Shown here one piece after another: positions 53,114 through 63,978 of a DNA stretch of 64,000 nucleotides; position 1 is the first letter of the stretch; every line of letters starts with the position of its first letter. Below the pieces are notes generated by a model. That model ran no database searches. It had not been told where the DNA came from and saw nothing but the letters and a program-made list of their open reading frames with translations. The DNA comes from Frondihabitans sp. Leaf304 (GTDB lineage Bacteria > Actinomycetota > Actinomycetes > Actinomycetales > Microbacteriaceae): contig NZ_LMNV01000002.1 of assembly GCF_001423105.1 (NCBI RefSeq), forward strand, positions 1,962,895-2,026,894, written 5' to 3'. Made by a program: the position numbers and the translations under genes.

Positions 53114-53151
53114 ACTCCCCAGTCTGGTGGCTGCGGCGTTAGCCTCGAGCC

Positions 53152-53967
53152 ATGGCTGAGACTGTTTTCAACGGGGGCACATTCGCCTACGAGCTCGACG
53201 GAGAGCCGAGCGCTCCGGCTCTGGTGCTGATCCACGCGGGGGTGGCGACGCGGCGGATGTGGGATCCGATCGTGCCGGGCCTGGCCCAAAACCACAGGAT
53301 CCTGCACTACGACACCCGGGGTTTCGGTGACACGGCAACCGACGACGTCCACTTCTCGGAGGTCGACGATCTTCTCGCCGTGATGGGCGCCGCTGGCATC
53401 GACCGGGCCACCCTCATCGGCGCCTCCCGCGGGGGCCGGATCGCGATCGACGCCGTCGTCGAGCACCCCGACCGCTTCACCGGCCTCGTCACCGTCGGGT
53501 CGGTGCCGAGCGGATTTCCGGAGGTCGAGATGACCGAGCGCGAGAACGAGCTGTTCGACGAACTCGACGCCCTGCTGGCAGCGGGAGACCACACGCAACT
53601 CAACCGCGTCGAGGCCGAGCTCTGGGCCGCAGGGCCGACGCGAGACCTGATCGAACTCGAACCGGCGTTTCTCGAGCAGGCCTACGCACTCAATGCGGCC
53701 AATCTGCCGCACCTGACCGAGACGCCCAAGCCCGTCCCCCTCGAGTCTCCGGCCTACTACCGCACCGTCGACATCGAGCTGCCCGCGCTCATCGTCGTCG
53801 GCGAGCACGACCTCTCGGGCGAGTTGGCCGCGACCGAGTACCTCCTCTCGACCGTCCCCGACTCGTCAGGGGCGCGGTTTCCCGACTCGGCTCACCTGCC
53901 GAGCGTCGAGCGCCCCGACGAATTCGTCAGGATCCTGAACACCTGGCTCGAATCTCGACAGCTCTAG
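53152..53967 (+). CDS. alpha/beta-fold hydrolase
   Basis: The 271-residue protein has the HG-type oxyanion region VLIHAGVATRRMWDP, the nucleophile elbow LIGASRGGRIAID (Ser in GASRG), the acid LIVVGEHDLSGEL and His in DSAHLPSVERPDEF. The order and spacing match esterases and C-C hydrolases of the alpha/beta family. No signal peptide is seen, so it is cytosolic. It is not possible to name the substrate. It may share a transcript with the penicillin-binding protein gene starting 27 bases later. Confidence 0.87.
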   Translation: MAETVFNGGTFAYELDGEPSAPALVLIHAGVATRRMWDPIVPGLAQNHRILHYDTRGFGDTATDDVHFSEVDDLLAVMGAAGIDRATLIGASRGGRIAIDAVVEHPDRFTGLVTVGSVPSGFPEVEMTERENELFDELDALLAAGDHTQLNRVEAELWAAGPTRDLIELEPAFLEQAYALNAANLPHLTETPKPVPLESPAYYRTVDIELPALIVVGEHDLSGELAATEYLLSTVPDSSGARFPDSAHLPSVERPDEFVRILNTWLESRQL

Positions 53968-53993
53968 TCTGGATGTCTGAGGTGTGACATACC

Positions 53994-56309
53994 ATGTTGT
54001 CTATGGCAGTCACCACCTCGCAACCACGTCGCGCCCTCACCGCCCTGCTCGGCATTGGTGCCCTCAGCACTGCGGCCGGCCTCCTCGTCAGCGTCGCCAT
54101 TACGCCCGGCGTCGCGGTGGCCGGTCAAGCAGCCTCGGGTTCAATTCGCGCCTTCGATCAGATCCCCGAGTACATCGAGATCGGCAAGCTGCAGCAACGC
54201 AACGTCGTCTACGCGCACAAGGGCGGCCAGGAGGTGCCGCTGGCCACCCTCTACAGCGAGAACCGCGTGACGGTCGGGTGGAACGACGTCTCCAAAAACC
54301 TGAAGAACGCCGCGGTCGCGGGCGAAGACCGGCGCTTCTTCGAGCACGGTGCCGTCGATCTCAGCTCCCTCGTCCGGGCGGGTGTCGGCAGCCTGGCGAC
54401 GAAAGAGCTCGGGTCGGCGGGTGGCGGCTCGACCCTGTCGATGCAGCTGGTTCGCAACATCCTCGTCGCGAAGGCCATGTCGCTCGACACGGAGAAGGCC
54501 CGTCAAAAGGCCTACGCGAAAGCCACCGAGAAGTCGACGGCTCGCAAGATCGCCGAGATGAAGCTCGCGATCGGCCTCGAGAAGAAATACAGCAAGAAAG
54601 AGATCCTGCTCGCCTACCTCAACATCGCCTACTTCGGCGATCAGGCGTACGGCGTCGAGGCGGCGGCCCAGCACTACCTCGGCAAGAGCTCCAAGACGCT
54701 GACGCCGGCCGAGGCGGCCAGTCTCATCGCGACCGTCCAGTACCCCGAGAGCCGTAACCTCTCCTCACCGAAGCACTACAAGGCCAATAAGGCTCGGCGC
54801 GACGTGATCCTCCGGTCGATGGCGAACGAGAAGATGATGTCGAAGGCGTCGCTCACGAAGGCCCTCAAAGCGCGCATCGGTTCGTACGTCCATCTCACCC
54901 CAGCGACGCAGGGCTGCATGGCGGTGACGGAGGCCGGAGCCCAGCAGTGGTGCGACCTGATCCGCCGCGTCGTGAAGACGCTTCCGGCTCTGGGCAAGAC
55001 GGCCGCCGACCGCGACCGCAACTGGCGACTCGGCGGGTACGAGATCCACACCTCGCTCGATCTCGATCTCACGGCGAAGGCGAAAGAGCTGGTCGACACC
55101 TACGCCCCCAAAACCGAGACTCGATACGCGCTGGGTGCCGTGGCCACCTCCGTCGAGGCCGGTACCGGGCGCGTCATCGTGATGGCCCAGAACAAAGACT
55201 TCGACGACACCCTCCGGGGCGGCGGGCCCGGCACGACCGCGGTCAACTACGCCGTCGACGAGAAGTGGGGCAGCTCAACCGGCTTTCAACCCGGGTCGAC
55301 CTACAAACCCTTCACGCTTCTCGACTGGCTAAAGAAGGGCCACAGCCTGTACGACACGGTCAATGCGACTCCGCGCGACTTCAGCCCGATGACCGCCTGC
55401 GGGGCTCCCGACTACACCCGCTTCGACCCCAAGAACGACGACTTCGGTAACCCGGGCACGGTCACAGCCCTCCAGGCCACGATCCGCTCGATCAACACGG
55501 GCTACGCCGCGATGGCGCAGAAGCTCGACCTCTGCGACATCCGCGACACCGCCAAGTCGCTCGGCGTCCACCCCGCCGACGGCGGCGAGCTCTCCGCCTA
55601 TCCATCGTCCGTCATCGGCTCCGGCAACACCGTCGCCCCGCTCACCGTGGCAGCGGCCTTTGCCGCCATCGCCAACGGCGGCACCTACTGCGAACCGACG
55701 TTCATCGACTCGATCGTCGACGACGCCGGCACGACCCTTCCCGGCCAGACGACGAAGTGCGAGCAGGCCATCGACGCCGATGTCGTAGCCAGGGCCGCGG
55801 TGGCGATGCAGGGGGTCTTCGCATCGGGCACGGCGTCCTCCGCCAACCCGCGCGACGGCGTGCCGATCCTCGGCAAGACCGGAACGACCGACCATGCCGA
55901 ACAGACCTGGCTCGTCGGCGGCTCGTCGAAGGTCGTCACGGCCTCCTGGGTCGGGAACATCGAGGGCCACCAAAACCAGTACGGCATCTACGGCACCTAC
56001 GGCGCGATGAACGTGCAGCGGCTGAACATCTGGCGCGGCCTGCAGTCGGCCATCAACGCCGCCTACGGCGGAGACGCCTTCGCCGCAGCGGCGCCGGAAT
56101 ACCGTCCCCCCACCACCCCGCTGCCGCTCGGCGACGACGACGAGACCGAGGCTGATCCCGACGGCGAGCTCGACACAACCGGCGAAGGTAACGACGACAG
56201 CAACGGCACTGCACCGGCGCCTCAGAACGACGAGCCGGCTGCCCCGCCGACGTCAGGCACCGAGCCTGCCCCCACCGCGCCCGCGCCCACCCCGCCGGGC
56301 AACGAGTAG
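53994..56309 (+). CDS. class A penicillin-binding protein (transglycosylase/transpeptidase)
   Basis: The 771-residue enzyme builds peptidoglycan outside the membrane. A signal-anchor helix lies at about 14-45. The GT51 glycosyltransferase domain has EDRRFFEH (catalytic Glu111), GGSTLSMQLVRN and KYSKKEILLAYLNIAYFGDQAYGVEAAAQHYLGK. The transpeptidase domain has the S-x-x-K motif at Ser435 (GSTYKPF), S-x-N at Ser499 (SINTGY) and K-T-G-T at Lys628. The C-terminus from about 690 is acidic and Pro/Thr rich. I start at ATG 53994, with GAGGTG nine bases upstream; ATG 54003 is possible. Confidence 0.93.
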   Translation: MLSMAVTTSQPRRALTALLGIGALSTAAGLLVSVAITPGVAVAGQAASGSIRAFDQIPEYIEIGKLQQRNVVYAHKGGQEVPLATLYSENRVTVGWNDVSKNLKNAAVAGEDRRFFEHGAVDLSSLVRAGVGSLATKELGSAGGGSTLSMQLVRNILVAKAMSLDTEKARQKAYAKATEKSTARKIAEMKLAIGLEKKYSKKEILLAYLNIAYFGDQAYGVEAAAQHYLGKSSKTLTPAEAASLIATVQYPESRNLSSPKHYKANKARRDVILRSMANEKMMSKASLTKALKARIGSYVHLTPATQGCMAVTEAGAQQWCDLIRRVVKTLPALGKTAADRDRNWRLGGYEIHTSLDLDLTAKAKELVDTYAPKTETRYALGAVATSVEAGTGRVIVMAQNKDFDDTLRGGGPGTTAVNYAVDEKWGSSTGFQPGSTYKPFTLLDWLKKGHSLYDTVNATPRDFSPMTACGAPDYTRFDPKNDDFGNPGTVTALQATIRSINTGYAAMAQKLDLCDIRDTAKSLGVHPADGGELSAYPSSVIGSGNTVAPLTVAAAFAAIANGGTYCEPTFIDSIVDDAGTTLPGQTTKCEQAIDADVVARAAVAMQGVFASGTASSANPRDGVPILGKTGTTDHAEQTWLVGGSSKVVTASWVGNIEGHQNQYGIYGTYGAMNVQRLNIWRGLQSAINAAYGGDAFAAAAPEYRPPTTPLPLGDDDETEADPDGELDTTGEGNDDSNGTAPAPQNDEPAAPPTSGTEPAPTAPAPTPPGNE

Positions 56310-56342
56310 GTCGGCCCTCTCTTCGTGAGAGAGACTGGGCAG

Positions 56343-57398
56343 GTGACTCCTCTGCACGATCCCGCACTTCACTCGTTCGCCTCCGACAACTATTCGGGCG
56401 CCCACCCCGAGGTCATTCAGGCGCTGGCCGACGCGAACGGCGGCCACGTCGCCTCCTACGGCGCCGACCCCTACACGACGCGATTCAGCGAGCTCGTCGA
56501 GCAACACTTCGGCGCCGGCTCGACCGTCTACCCCGTCCTCACCGGCACGGGCGCCAACGTGGCCGCCCTCCAGGCGCTCGTTCCGCGCTGGGGCGCCGTC
56601 ATCTGCGCATCGACCGCGCACATCTACACCGACGAGGGCGGGGCTCCCGAGCGCCTGGGCGGGCTGAAACTCCTCTCCGTTCCGACTCCCGACGGCAAGC
56701 TGACACCCGATCTGATCGACCGGCAGGCCGACGGGTGGGGCGACCAGCAGCGCCCGCAGCCCCTGGCCGTCTCGATCACGCAGACGACCGAGATGGGAAC
56801 GGCCTACTCGGTCTCCGAGATCCGGGCGATCACGCAACACGCGCACTCCCTCGGCATGACGGTGCACCTCGACGGCGCGCGCATCGCCAATGCCGCCGCC
56901 AGCACCGGGGCCACGCTCCAGCAGATGACGCGCGACGCCGGAGTCGATGCGGTCTCGTTCGGCGGCACCAAAAACGGCCTCCTCTTCGGCGAATCGGTCG
57001 TCTCGCTGAGCGACGCAGGTCTCGAGGGCATCACGTACATCCGCAAGATGGACGCGCAGCTCCCCTCGAAGATGCGCTTCGTGTCGGCCCAGTTCGTGGC
57101 ACTCCTCGAGGGTGATCTCTGGCTCCGGTCAGCGCAGCACGCCAACGCCCTCGCGCTCCGCCTTCGCGACGCGCTCGTCGACCTCCCCGGCGTCACGATC
57201 ACGCAGGCGGTCGAAGCCAACGCGGTCTTCGTGGTCCTCCCGAAACCGATCATCGAGACGGTCCGCGCCGAACACCGGTTTTACGACTGGAACAGAGAGA
57301 CGGGCGAGGTGCGACTGATGTGCTCCTTCGATACGACGACCGACGACGTCGACTCACTTGTGGCGTCGATCCGTCGCGAACTGGGCGAGCTCTCGTGA
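56343..57398 (+). CDS. threonine aldolase-like PLP enzyme (beta-eliminating lyase family)
   Basis: The 351-residue protein is a fold-type I PLP enzyme. FASDNYSGAHPEVIQALADANGGHVASYGADPYT matches the N-terminus of low-specificity threonine aldolases. LDGARIANAAAS holds the Asp that pairs with the PLP nitrogen, and SFGGTKNGLLFGE holds the Schiff-base Lys. These enzymes cleave threonine to glycine and acetaldehyde; several members act on related hydroxyamino acids. The start is the GTG at 56343 (VTPLHDP) because six upstream codons lack support. The next gene overlaps its stop by GTGA. Confidence 0.87.
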   Translation: MTPLHDPALHSFASDNYSGAHPEVIQALADANGGHVASYGADPYTTRFSELVEQHFGAGSTVYPVLTGTGANVAALQALVPRWGAVICASTAHIYTDEGGAPERLGGLKLLSVPTPDGKLTPDLIDRQADGWGDQQRPQPLAVSITQTTEMGTAYSVSEIRAITQHAHSLGMTVHLDGARIANAAASTGATLQQMTRDAGVDAVSFGGTKNGLLFGESVVSLSDAGLEGITYIRKMDAQLPSKMRFVSAQFVALLEGDLWLRSAQHANALALRLRDALVDLPGVTITQAVEANAVFVVLPKPIIETVRAEHRFYDWNRETGEVRLMCSFDTTTDDVDSLVASIRRELGELS

Positions 57399-57835
57399 CG
57401 GAGCCGTCGGATCCTTCGGGCATCCCCGTGCCGGCTACCAGCCCCGGCACGTCTCGCCCCGGGCTTCCCGCCGGGGCCGTCGCCCCGGGGCGTCCGGCCA
57501 AGCCGAAGCGACGCCCCCTCCGCACGGGCGACGTGGCGATCACGGCGATCTTCACGGCGATCCTCTACATCCTGGTGGCGGTCTATGTCGTCGAAGCTCT
57601 GAATCGTGCCGATTCAGCGGAGGGATCGGTGCCGGGCGCCGCTCTCGCGAACGTCCTCGCCGAGTTCGCCCCGATCGCTCTCGCCGTCTTCGCGTCGGTT
57701 TTCGCCGGGCTCTTCGTCGCGCGGCGCATTCTCGCCTTCTGGTTGCCCGTGGTGGCCGCGATCCTCGTCGTGGCGCTGTACTCGGTCACTCAGCAGATGA
57801 TCGATTCGGCGGTCGTCTCGCACCTCGGTGGCTGA
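57395..57835 (+). CDS. three-helix membrane protein, unknown function
   Basis: The 146-residue product starts at a GTG that overlaps the threonine-aldolase stop by four bases. Residues 1-45 are Pro/Gly/Ser rich and basic at the end (PAKPKRRPLRTGD). Three helices follow: VAITAIFTAILYILVAVYVVEAL, LAEFAPIALAVFASVFAGLFVARRI and AFWLPVVAAILVVALYSVTQQMI. It resembles other small Microbacteriaceae membrane proteins without known function. The coupling suggests coordinated expression, with no obvious mechanistic link to the enzyme. Confidence 0.75.
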   Translation: MTEPSDPSGIPVPATSPGTSRPGLPAGAVAPGRPAKPKRRPLRTGDVAITAIFTAILYILVAVYVVEALNRADSAEGSVPGAALANVLAEFAPIALAVFASVFAGLFVARRILAFWLPVVAAILVVALYSVTQQMIDSAVVSHLGG

Positions 57836-57949
57836 GGGCGCCGCGTCACGACATAAGCATGCGCGGGCATAGATACTGCGCCTAGGGTGTTCAGCAAAAG
57901 AGTTCTCCTCGACGGTGCGGAGTCAGACTTCACTACTCCAGGAGCAGCT

Positions 57950-58549
57950 ATGACCACCACAGACCAGTCCGCCACCACGGTTCGCACCTCTGAGACCTCG
58001 GTGCCTCTCGTCGATCTTCTTGACGAGCGCTGGAGCCCCCGCTCGTTCGACCCGACCGCCACAGTCTCCGACGAGCAGGTGACGGCCCTGCTCGAGGCCG
58101 CGCGCTGGGCACCGTCGGCCCTCAACCTGCAGCCGCGACGCTTCATCGTCGGGCGCCGCGGAACCGCGACCTTCGACACGATCCTCGCCAACCTTATGGG
58201 CTTCAACACGCTGTGGGCGGGTAACGCCGCCGCGCTCGTCGTGGCCATCGCCGAGACCGAGTCCGAAGCGGGCGACGCTCGCGCCGGTGCCCAGTACGAC
58301 CTCGGGCTCGCGGTCTCGGCACTGACGGTTCAGGCTCACGCCGAGGGCCTCCACGTGCACCAGATGGCCGGCATCGAGGTCGACGGACTCCGAGCCGCCT
58401 TCGACCTTCCCGCCCGCCTTCTGCCCGTCACCGTGAGCGCGGTCGGAGTCGTCGCCCCCGCCGACCAGCTCCCCGAGAAGCTGGCCGAGCGCGAGACGCT
58501 CCCCCGCACGCGCCTCGAGCTCGACGAGCTGGTGCTGCGCCGCGACTGA
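57950..58549 (+). CDS. nitroreductase family protein
   Basis: The 199-residue protein carries the FMN-binding pattern of nitroreductases: RWSPRSFDPTATVSDEQVTALLEAARWAPSALNLQPRRFIVGRRG at the N-terminus and YDLGLAVSALTVQAHAEGLHVHQMAGIEVDGLRAAFDLP in the middle. It should reduce nitro groups, quinones or flavins with NAD(P)H. The ATG at 57950 is preceded by GGAG six bases away; the frame is open for 21 more codons, but no start is as good. A -10-like TAGATACT lies near 57869. A strong hairpin follows the stop. Confidence 0.9.
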   Translation: MTTTDQSATTVRTSETSVPLVDLLDERWSPRSFDPTATVSDEQVTALLEAARWAPSALNLQPRRFIVGRRGTATFDTILANLMGFNTLWAGNAAALVVAIAETESEAGDARAGAQYDLGLAVSALTVQAHAEGLHVHQMAGIEVDGLRAAFDLPARLLPVTVSAVGVVAPADQLPEKLAERETLPRTRLELDELVLRRD

Positions 58550-58573
58550 TCTCGGGCGCATCGCACGAGACGA

Positions 58574-58603
58574 GGGCCCGGGCACCGTATGGTGCCCGGG
58601 CCC
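58574..58603. terminator. bidirectional terminator hairpin
   Basis: GGGCCCGGGCACC (58574-58586) pairs perfectly with GGTGCCCGGGCCC (58591-58603) around a GTAT loop, followed by CTCTGTC. It lies between the convergent nitroreductase and clpB genes, five bases beyond the clpB stop. Confidence 0.85.
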
Positions 58604-58608
58604 CTCTG

Positions 58609-60810
<2,202 letters not shown>

Positions 60811-60825
60811 CAGTCACCTTTCGAA

Positions 60826-60846
60826 GTTGAGTTGATCCGACTCAAG
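60826..60846. promoter_or_regulatory. HAIR operator (HspR site) of clpB
   Basis: GTTGAGT-N7-ACTCAAG matches the HAIR consensus CTTGAGT-N7-ACTCAAG at 13 of 14 positions. It ends 16 bases upstream of the clpB start codon and should allow repression by HspR, with heat-shock derepression. No hspR or dnaK gene is in the window. Confidence 0.9.
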
Positions 60847-60897
60847 TTTATTCGTCGGAGACCCGGCGCGCCACCACGCTTTCTCGCTCTGTTTGCG

Positions 60898-60934
60898 ATA
60901 TTTGGAGTGTAGATGTAATATTTTGTTTACTCCG
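60898..60934 (+). promoter_or_regulatory. AT-rich promoter region with inverted GGAGTG/ACTCC motifs
   Basis: ATATTTGGAGTGT (60898-60910), ATGTAATATTT (60913-60923, with a -10 TAATAT at 60916-60921) and GTTTACTCCG (60925-60934) lie together. GGAGT (60904-60908) and ACTCC (60929-60933) are inverted relative to each other. The first two match 36090-36107 exactly; the third resembles 38764-38773. Confidence 0.5.
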
Positions 60935-60983
60935 TTCTCTCCGCCCGCGCTCTGCGGGCCGATCAGAAAGACACAAACCCTTC

Positions 60984-63941
60984 ATGAATATCGCTAAAAC
61001 CGGGGCCGCTTTCGGCCTCGCCGCGCTGACGCTCGCGTCGTCGCTCTCGCTCGGGGCTGCTGCCAATGCCGCTCCTTCCACGCCCACCGCAAATGACACT
61101 CCGCAGGTGGAAGGCGATCACCTCCTCATTCCTTACGTTGTGCGGAACGCCGACGGAACGTATTTCGGGGCTAAGACAAGTGTGAATCAGAGATCGAGGA
61201 ACGGGACGCTTCAAGAAGCTCTCGCCTATGCAGACAAGATTCAGGTTCCCCGGCCCGGAGTCACCGGAAAACTCTTGTCTGAAGACGGCTCACGGTGCCT
61301 TTTCGTTGGCTCTAGTAGCCTCCACTACCGCTACCTTCAAGCGGGCGGCATCTCGGGCTCGTACTGCACCGGCCCGGGGACGACCTATGCGAACGCCTTT
61401 CAAGTCTCTGGCGACGGCACGCTCACCGAGAGCGTAAATCCGAGTTTTCGCATCCTCGTTGATAATCGATACTCACAAGTTCTTTACCAGGAGCCCGCGG
61501 CCGACGAGACTCCGTCGCGGCTTCTGCTTCTGAACGCCGAGACAACCAGTGTCGACGTCTACAACCGCACCGCCATGATCAAGGGGTACGCAAACCCCGG
61601 CGCCAGGGTGATGATTGGTGCCAAGGAGATCTTCGCCGACCCCACGACGGGCGAGTGGACGACCACCGTCCGCAACCTCGAAATCGGCGAGAACACCTTC
61701 GAGATGGAGCAGTTCGACGGCGACGAATCACTCGGCAAATCCAGCTTCATCGTTGACGTGAAGACCACGCCCCTGAGCTTCAAGGTCACGGCCACCAGCA
61801 TCAAGAACAACAGCGCCGACGTCGAGATCACCGGAACCCCCGGTGCCTCCGTCGAGTTCCAAGGCAGCGAGATCTCCCTCGGTCGCACCGGCACCGCGAC
61901 CGCCACCGTCCGAGGCCTGGCCCTCGGAGGCAACGACGTCACCTTCGAACAGTGGATCGACTCGAAGTCGGTCGGCGGCCCGAAGACCTTCACGATCATG
62001 ATGACGATCGCCGACCTGACCGTCGACGCCGCCTTCGGTGCGAACAACAACGAAGACGTCATCCTCTCCGGCAAGGCCGAGAGCGCCGCGCACATCACCG
62101 TCCTCGACGAGAACGGCGACAAGACCGAGACCGACGCCGACCCGCGCGGCAACTGGTCGACCCCGGTCAAGGCCCCCGGCGCCGGCATCCAGACGTTCGA
62201 GGTCTTCCAGACCATCGGCGACGCCAACAGTCTCGTCCGCGAAGTCGACGTCAACTACGGCAACCCGGTCGAGATCCTCACCCCCCGCGACAACACCGAC
62301 ACCGACGGCGGCACCCTCCACTTCACCGGAGAAGGCCAGTCGCTCGCGAACATCGGCCTTTACGAAAACGGCACCCGCCTCGCCTCCTTCCAGGCCCTGA
62401 ACTCCGGCAACTGGAGTCACGACATCACCGGCGTCAAGGGTGACTACAAGCACACCTACACCGCGCGCATGCTCTCGAAGGGCAACCTGACCACCGAAGA
62501 GACCATCACCGTCAACCCCGACAAGCCCGAAGAGGCCGAGGCCGCGAAGTTCGACCTGACGAACCCGAAAGACGGCGAAGACGTCACCCTGGCCGACGGC
62601 AAGGCCTCCCTCGAAGGCACCGCACGAGCGGGCGCCGACGTGCAGGTGATCTTCGGCGGCAACGTCGTCGGTAGCGCCACCGCCAGCGACACCAACACCT
62701 GGCAGACCCTCGCCGCTCTTCCCACCGGCACCCACAACGTCCGCTTCAAGGTCACCGCCGCCGGGCAGCCAGTCGAGAACCACTACCGCACGATCACCGT
62801 CAAGGCCGAAGAGGGCACCTCGTTCGAACTGACAAACCCGAAAGACGGCGGAGAAATCAGCCAGGTCAACGGACTCGTCGACTTCACCGGCAAGGCGAAG
62901 AAGAACACCTCCGTCGAGATCTGGGCCGGCGGCAAAGCCGTCGCGACCGGCCTCACCGGCGATACCGAAACCTGGACGGCGAAGGGCGCCAGCCTCCCCG
63001 TCGGCACGCAGCTAGTCCGCGCCAAAGTCAACACCAACGGCGTCATCCAGAACGTCTTTTTCACCATCACCGTCAAAGCCGAAGAGGGCGTCACCTTCGA
63101 GCTGACGAACCCGAAAGACGGCGGCGAAGTCACCCGGGTGAACGGACTCGTCGACTTCACCGGCAAGGCGAAGAAGAACACCTCCGTCGAGATCTGGTCC
63201 GGCGGCACCGTCGTCGCGACCGGCCTCACCGGCGACACCGAAACCTGGACGGCGAAGGGCGCCAACCTTCCCGTCGGCTCCCACCTGCTCCGCGCGAAGG
63301 TCAACACCAACGGCGTCATGCAGAACGTCTTCTTCACCGTCACGGTAAAAGCCGAACAGGGCGTGACATTCGAGCTGACAAACCCGAAAGACGGCGGCGA
63401 AGTCACCCAGGTGAACGGACTCGTCGACTTCACCGGTAAAGCACCGAAGAACACCTCCGTCGAGATCTGGTCCGGCGGCACCGTCGTCGCGACCGGTCTT
63501 ACCGGCGACACCGAGGCCTGGACGGCGAAGGGCGCCAAGCTCCCCGTCGGCGCCCAGATGCTCCGCGCCAAGGTCAACACCAACGGCGCCGTGCAGAACG
63601 TGTTCTTCACCGTCACGGTCAACGAGGCCGTCGGCACCATCCAGGACTTCGAGCTGACCACCCCCGGAGCAGACGGACACGTCGACTCGTTCGTGCAGAA
63701 CGGCACCAACCTCGCCACCTTCACGGGGCTCGGAACGACCGGCGGTCACGTCGAGATCTGGACCACCGGCAACATGGCAAGCGACCGCCTCGTCGCCATG
63801 GCCGACGTCGACAGCGACGGCAACTGGCAGGCCACCGGCGGTATCAGCAACTGGACCTGGAACCTCGAAGTCCGCTACACCCTCGGTGGCACGACCACGG
63901 TGACCCCCTTCACCGCCACCATCGCCGCCCCCGCCAAGTAA
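60984..63941 (+). CDS. secreted protein with tandem Ig-like/bacterial adhesin-type repeats
   Basis: The 985-residue protein starts with a signal peptide (MNIAKTGAAFGLAALTLASS, cleavage after about ANAA). Residues 40-195 form a domain unlike the rest, with two Cys (SRCLFVG and SGSYCTG). From 195 on it consists of repeated beta-sandwich units of about 85-91 residues. Four end-to-end copies of FDLTNPKDGED or FELTNPKDGG-type units start at residues 523, 614, 705 and 796, spaced exactly 91 residues apart; the last three are very similar. There is no LPxTG signal or membrane anchor, so it is probably released or bound to the wall non-covalently. A terminator follows. Confidence 0.85.
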   Translation: MNIAKTGAAFGLAALTLASSLSLGAAANAAPSTPTANDTPQVEGDHLLIPYVVRNADGTYFGAKTSVNQRSRNGTLQEALAYADKIQVPRPGVTGKLLSEDGSRCLFVGSSSLHYRYLQAGGISGSYCTGPGTTYANAFQVSGDGTLTESVNPSFRILVDNRYSQVLYQEPAADETPSRLLLLNAETTSVDVYNRTAMIKGYANPGARVMIGAKEIFADPTTGEWTTTVRNLEIGENTFEMEQFDGDESLGKSSFIVDVKTTPLSFKVTATSIKNNSADVEITGTPGASVEFQGSEISLGRTGTATATVRGLALGGNDVTFEQWIDSKSVGGPKTFTIMMTIADLTVDAAFGANNNEDVILSGKAESAAHITVLDENGDKTETDADPRGNWSTPVKAPGAGIQTFEVFQTIGDANSLVREVDVNYGNPVEILTPRDNTDTDGGTLHFTGEGQSLANIGLYENGTRLASFQALNSGNWSHDITGVKGDYKHTYTARMLSKGNLTTEETITVNPDKPEEAEAAKFDLTNPKDGEDVTLADGKASLEGTARAGADVQVIFGGNVVGSATASDTNTWQTLAALPTGTHNVRFKVTAAGQPVENHYRTITVKAEEGTSFELTNPKDGGEISQVNGLVDFTGKAKKNTSVEIWAGGKAVATGLTGDTETWTAKGASLPVGTQLVRAKVNTNGVIQNVFFTITVKAEEGVTFELTNPKDGGEVTRVNGLVDFTGKAKKNTSVEIWSGGTVVATGLTGDTETWTAKGANLPVGSHLLRAKVNTNGVMQNVFFTVTVKAEQGVTFELTNPKDGGEVTQVNGLVDFTGKAPKNTSVEIWSGGTVVATGLTGDTEAWTAKGAKLPVGAQMLRAKVNTNGAVQNVFFTVTVNEAVGTIQDFELTTPGADGHVDSFVQNGTNLATFTGLGTTGGHVEIWTTGNMASDRLVAMADVDSDGNWQATGGISNWTWNLEVRYTLGGTTTVTPFTATIAAPAK
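62550..63641 (+). repeat. four in-frame tandem repeats of 273 bp
   Basis: Units start at 62550, 62823, 63096 and 63369, with exact 273-base spacing. The last three are close to identical at both DNA and protein level (GLVDFTGKAKKNTSVEIW), while the first has diverged. This suggests recent duplication within the gene. Confidence 0.9.
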
Positions 63942-63978
63942 CACCGGCGACACCCCCACCGCACCACCCACCCCGCCG

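Noticed and set aside
62550..63641. Regular spacing suggested a CRISPR-like array
   Set aside because: Units are 273 bases, in frame and coding; they are protein repeats.
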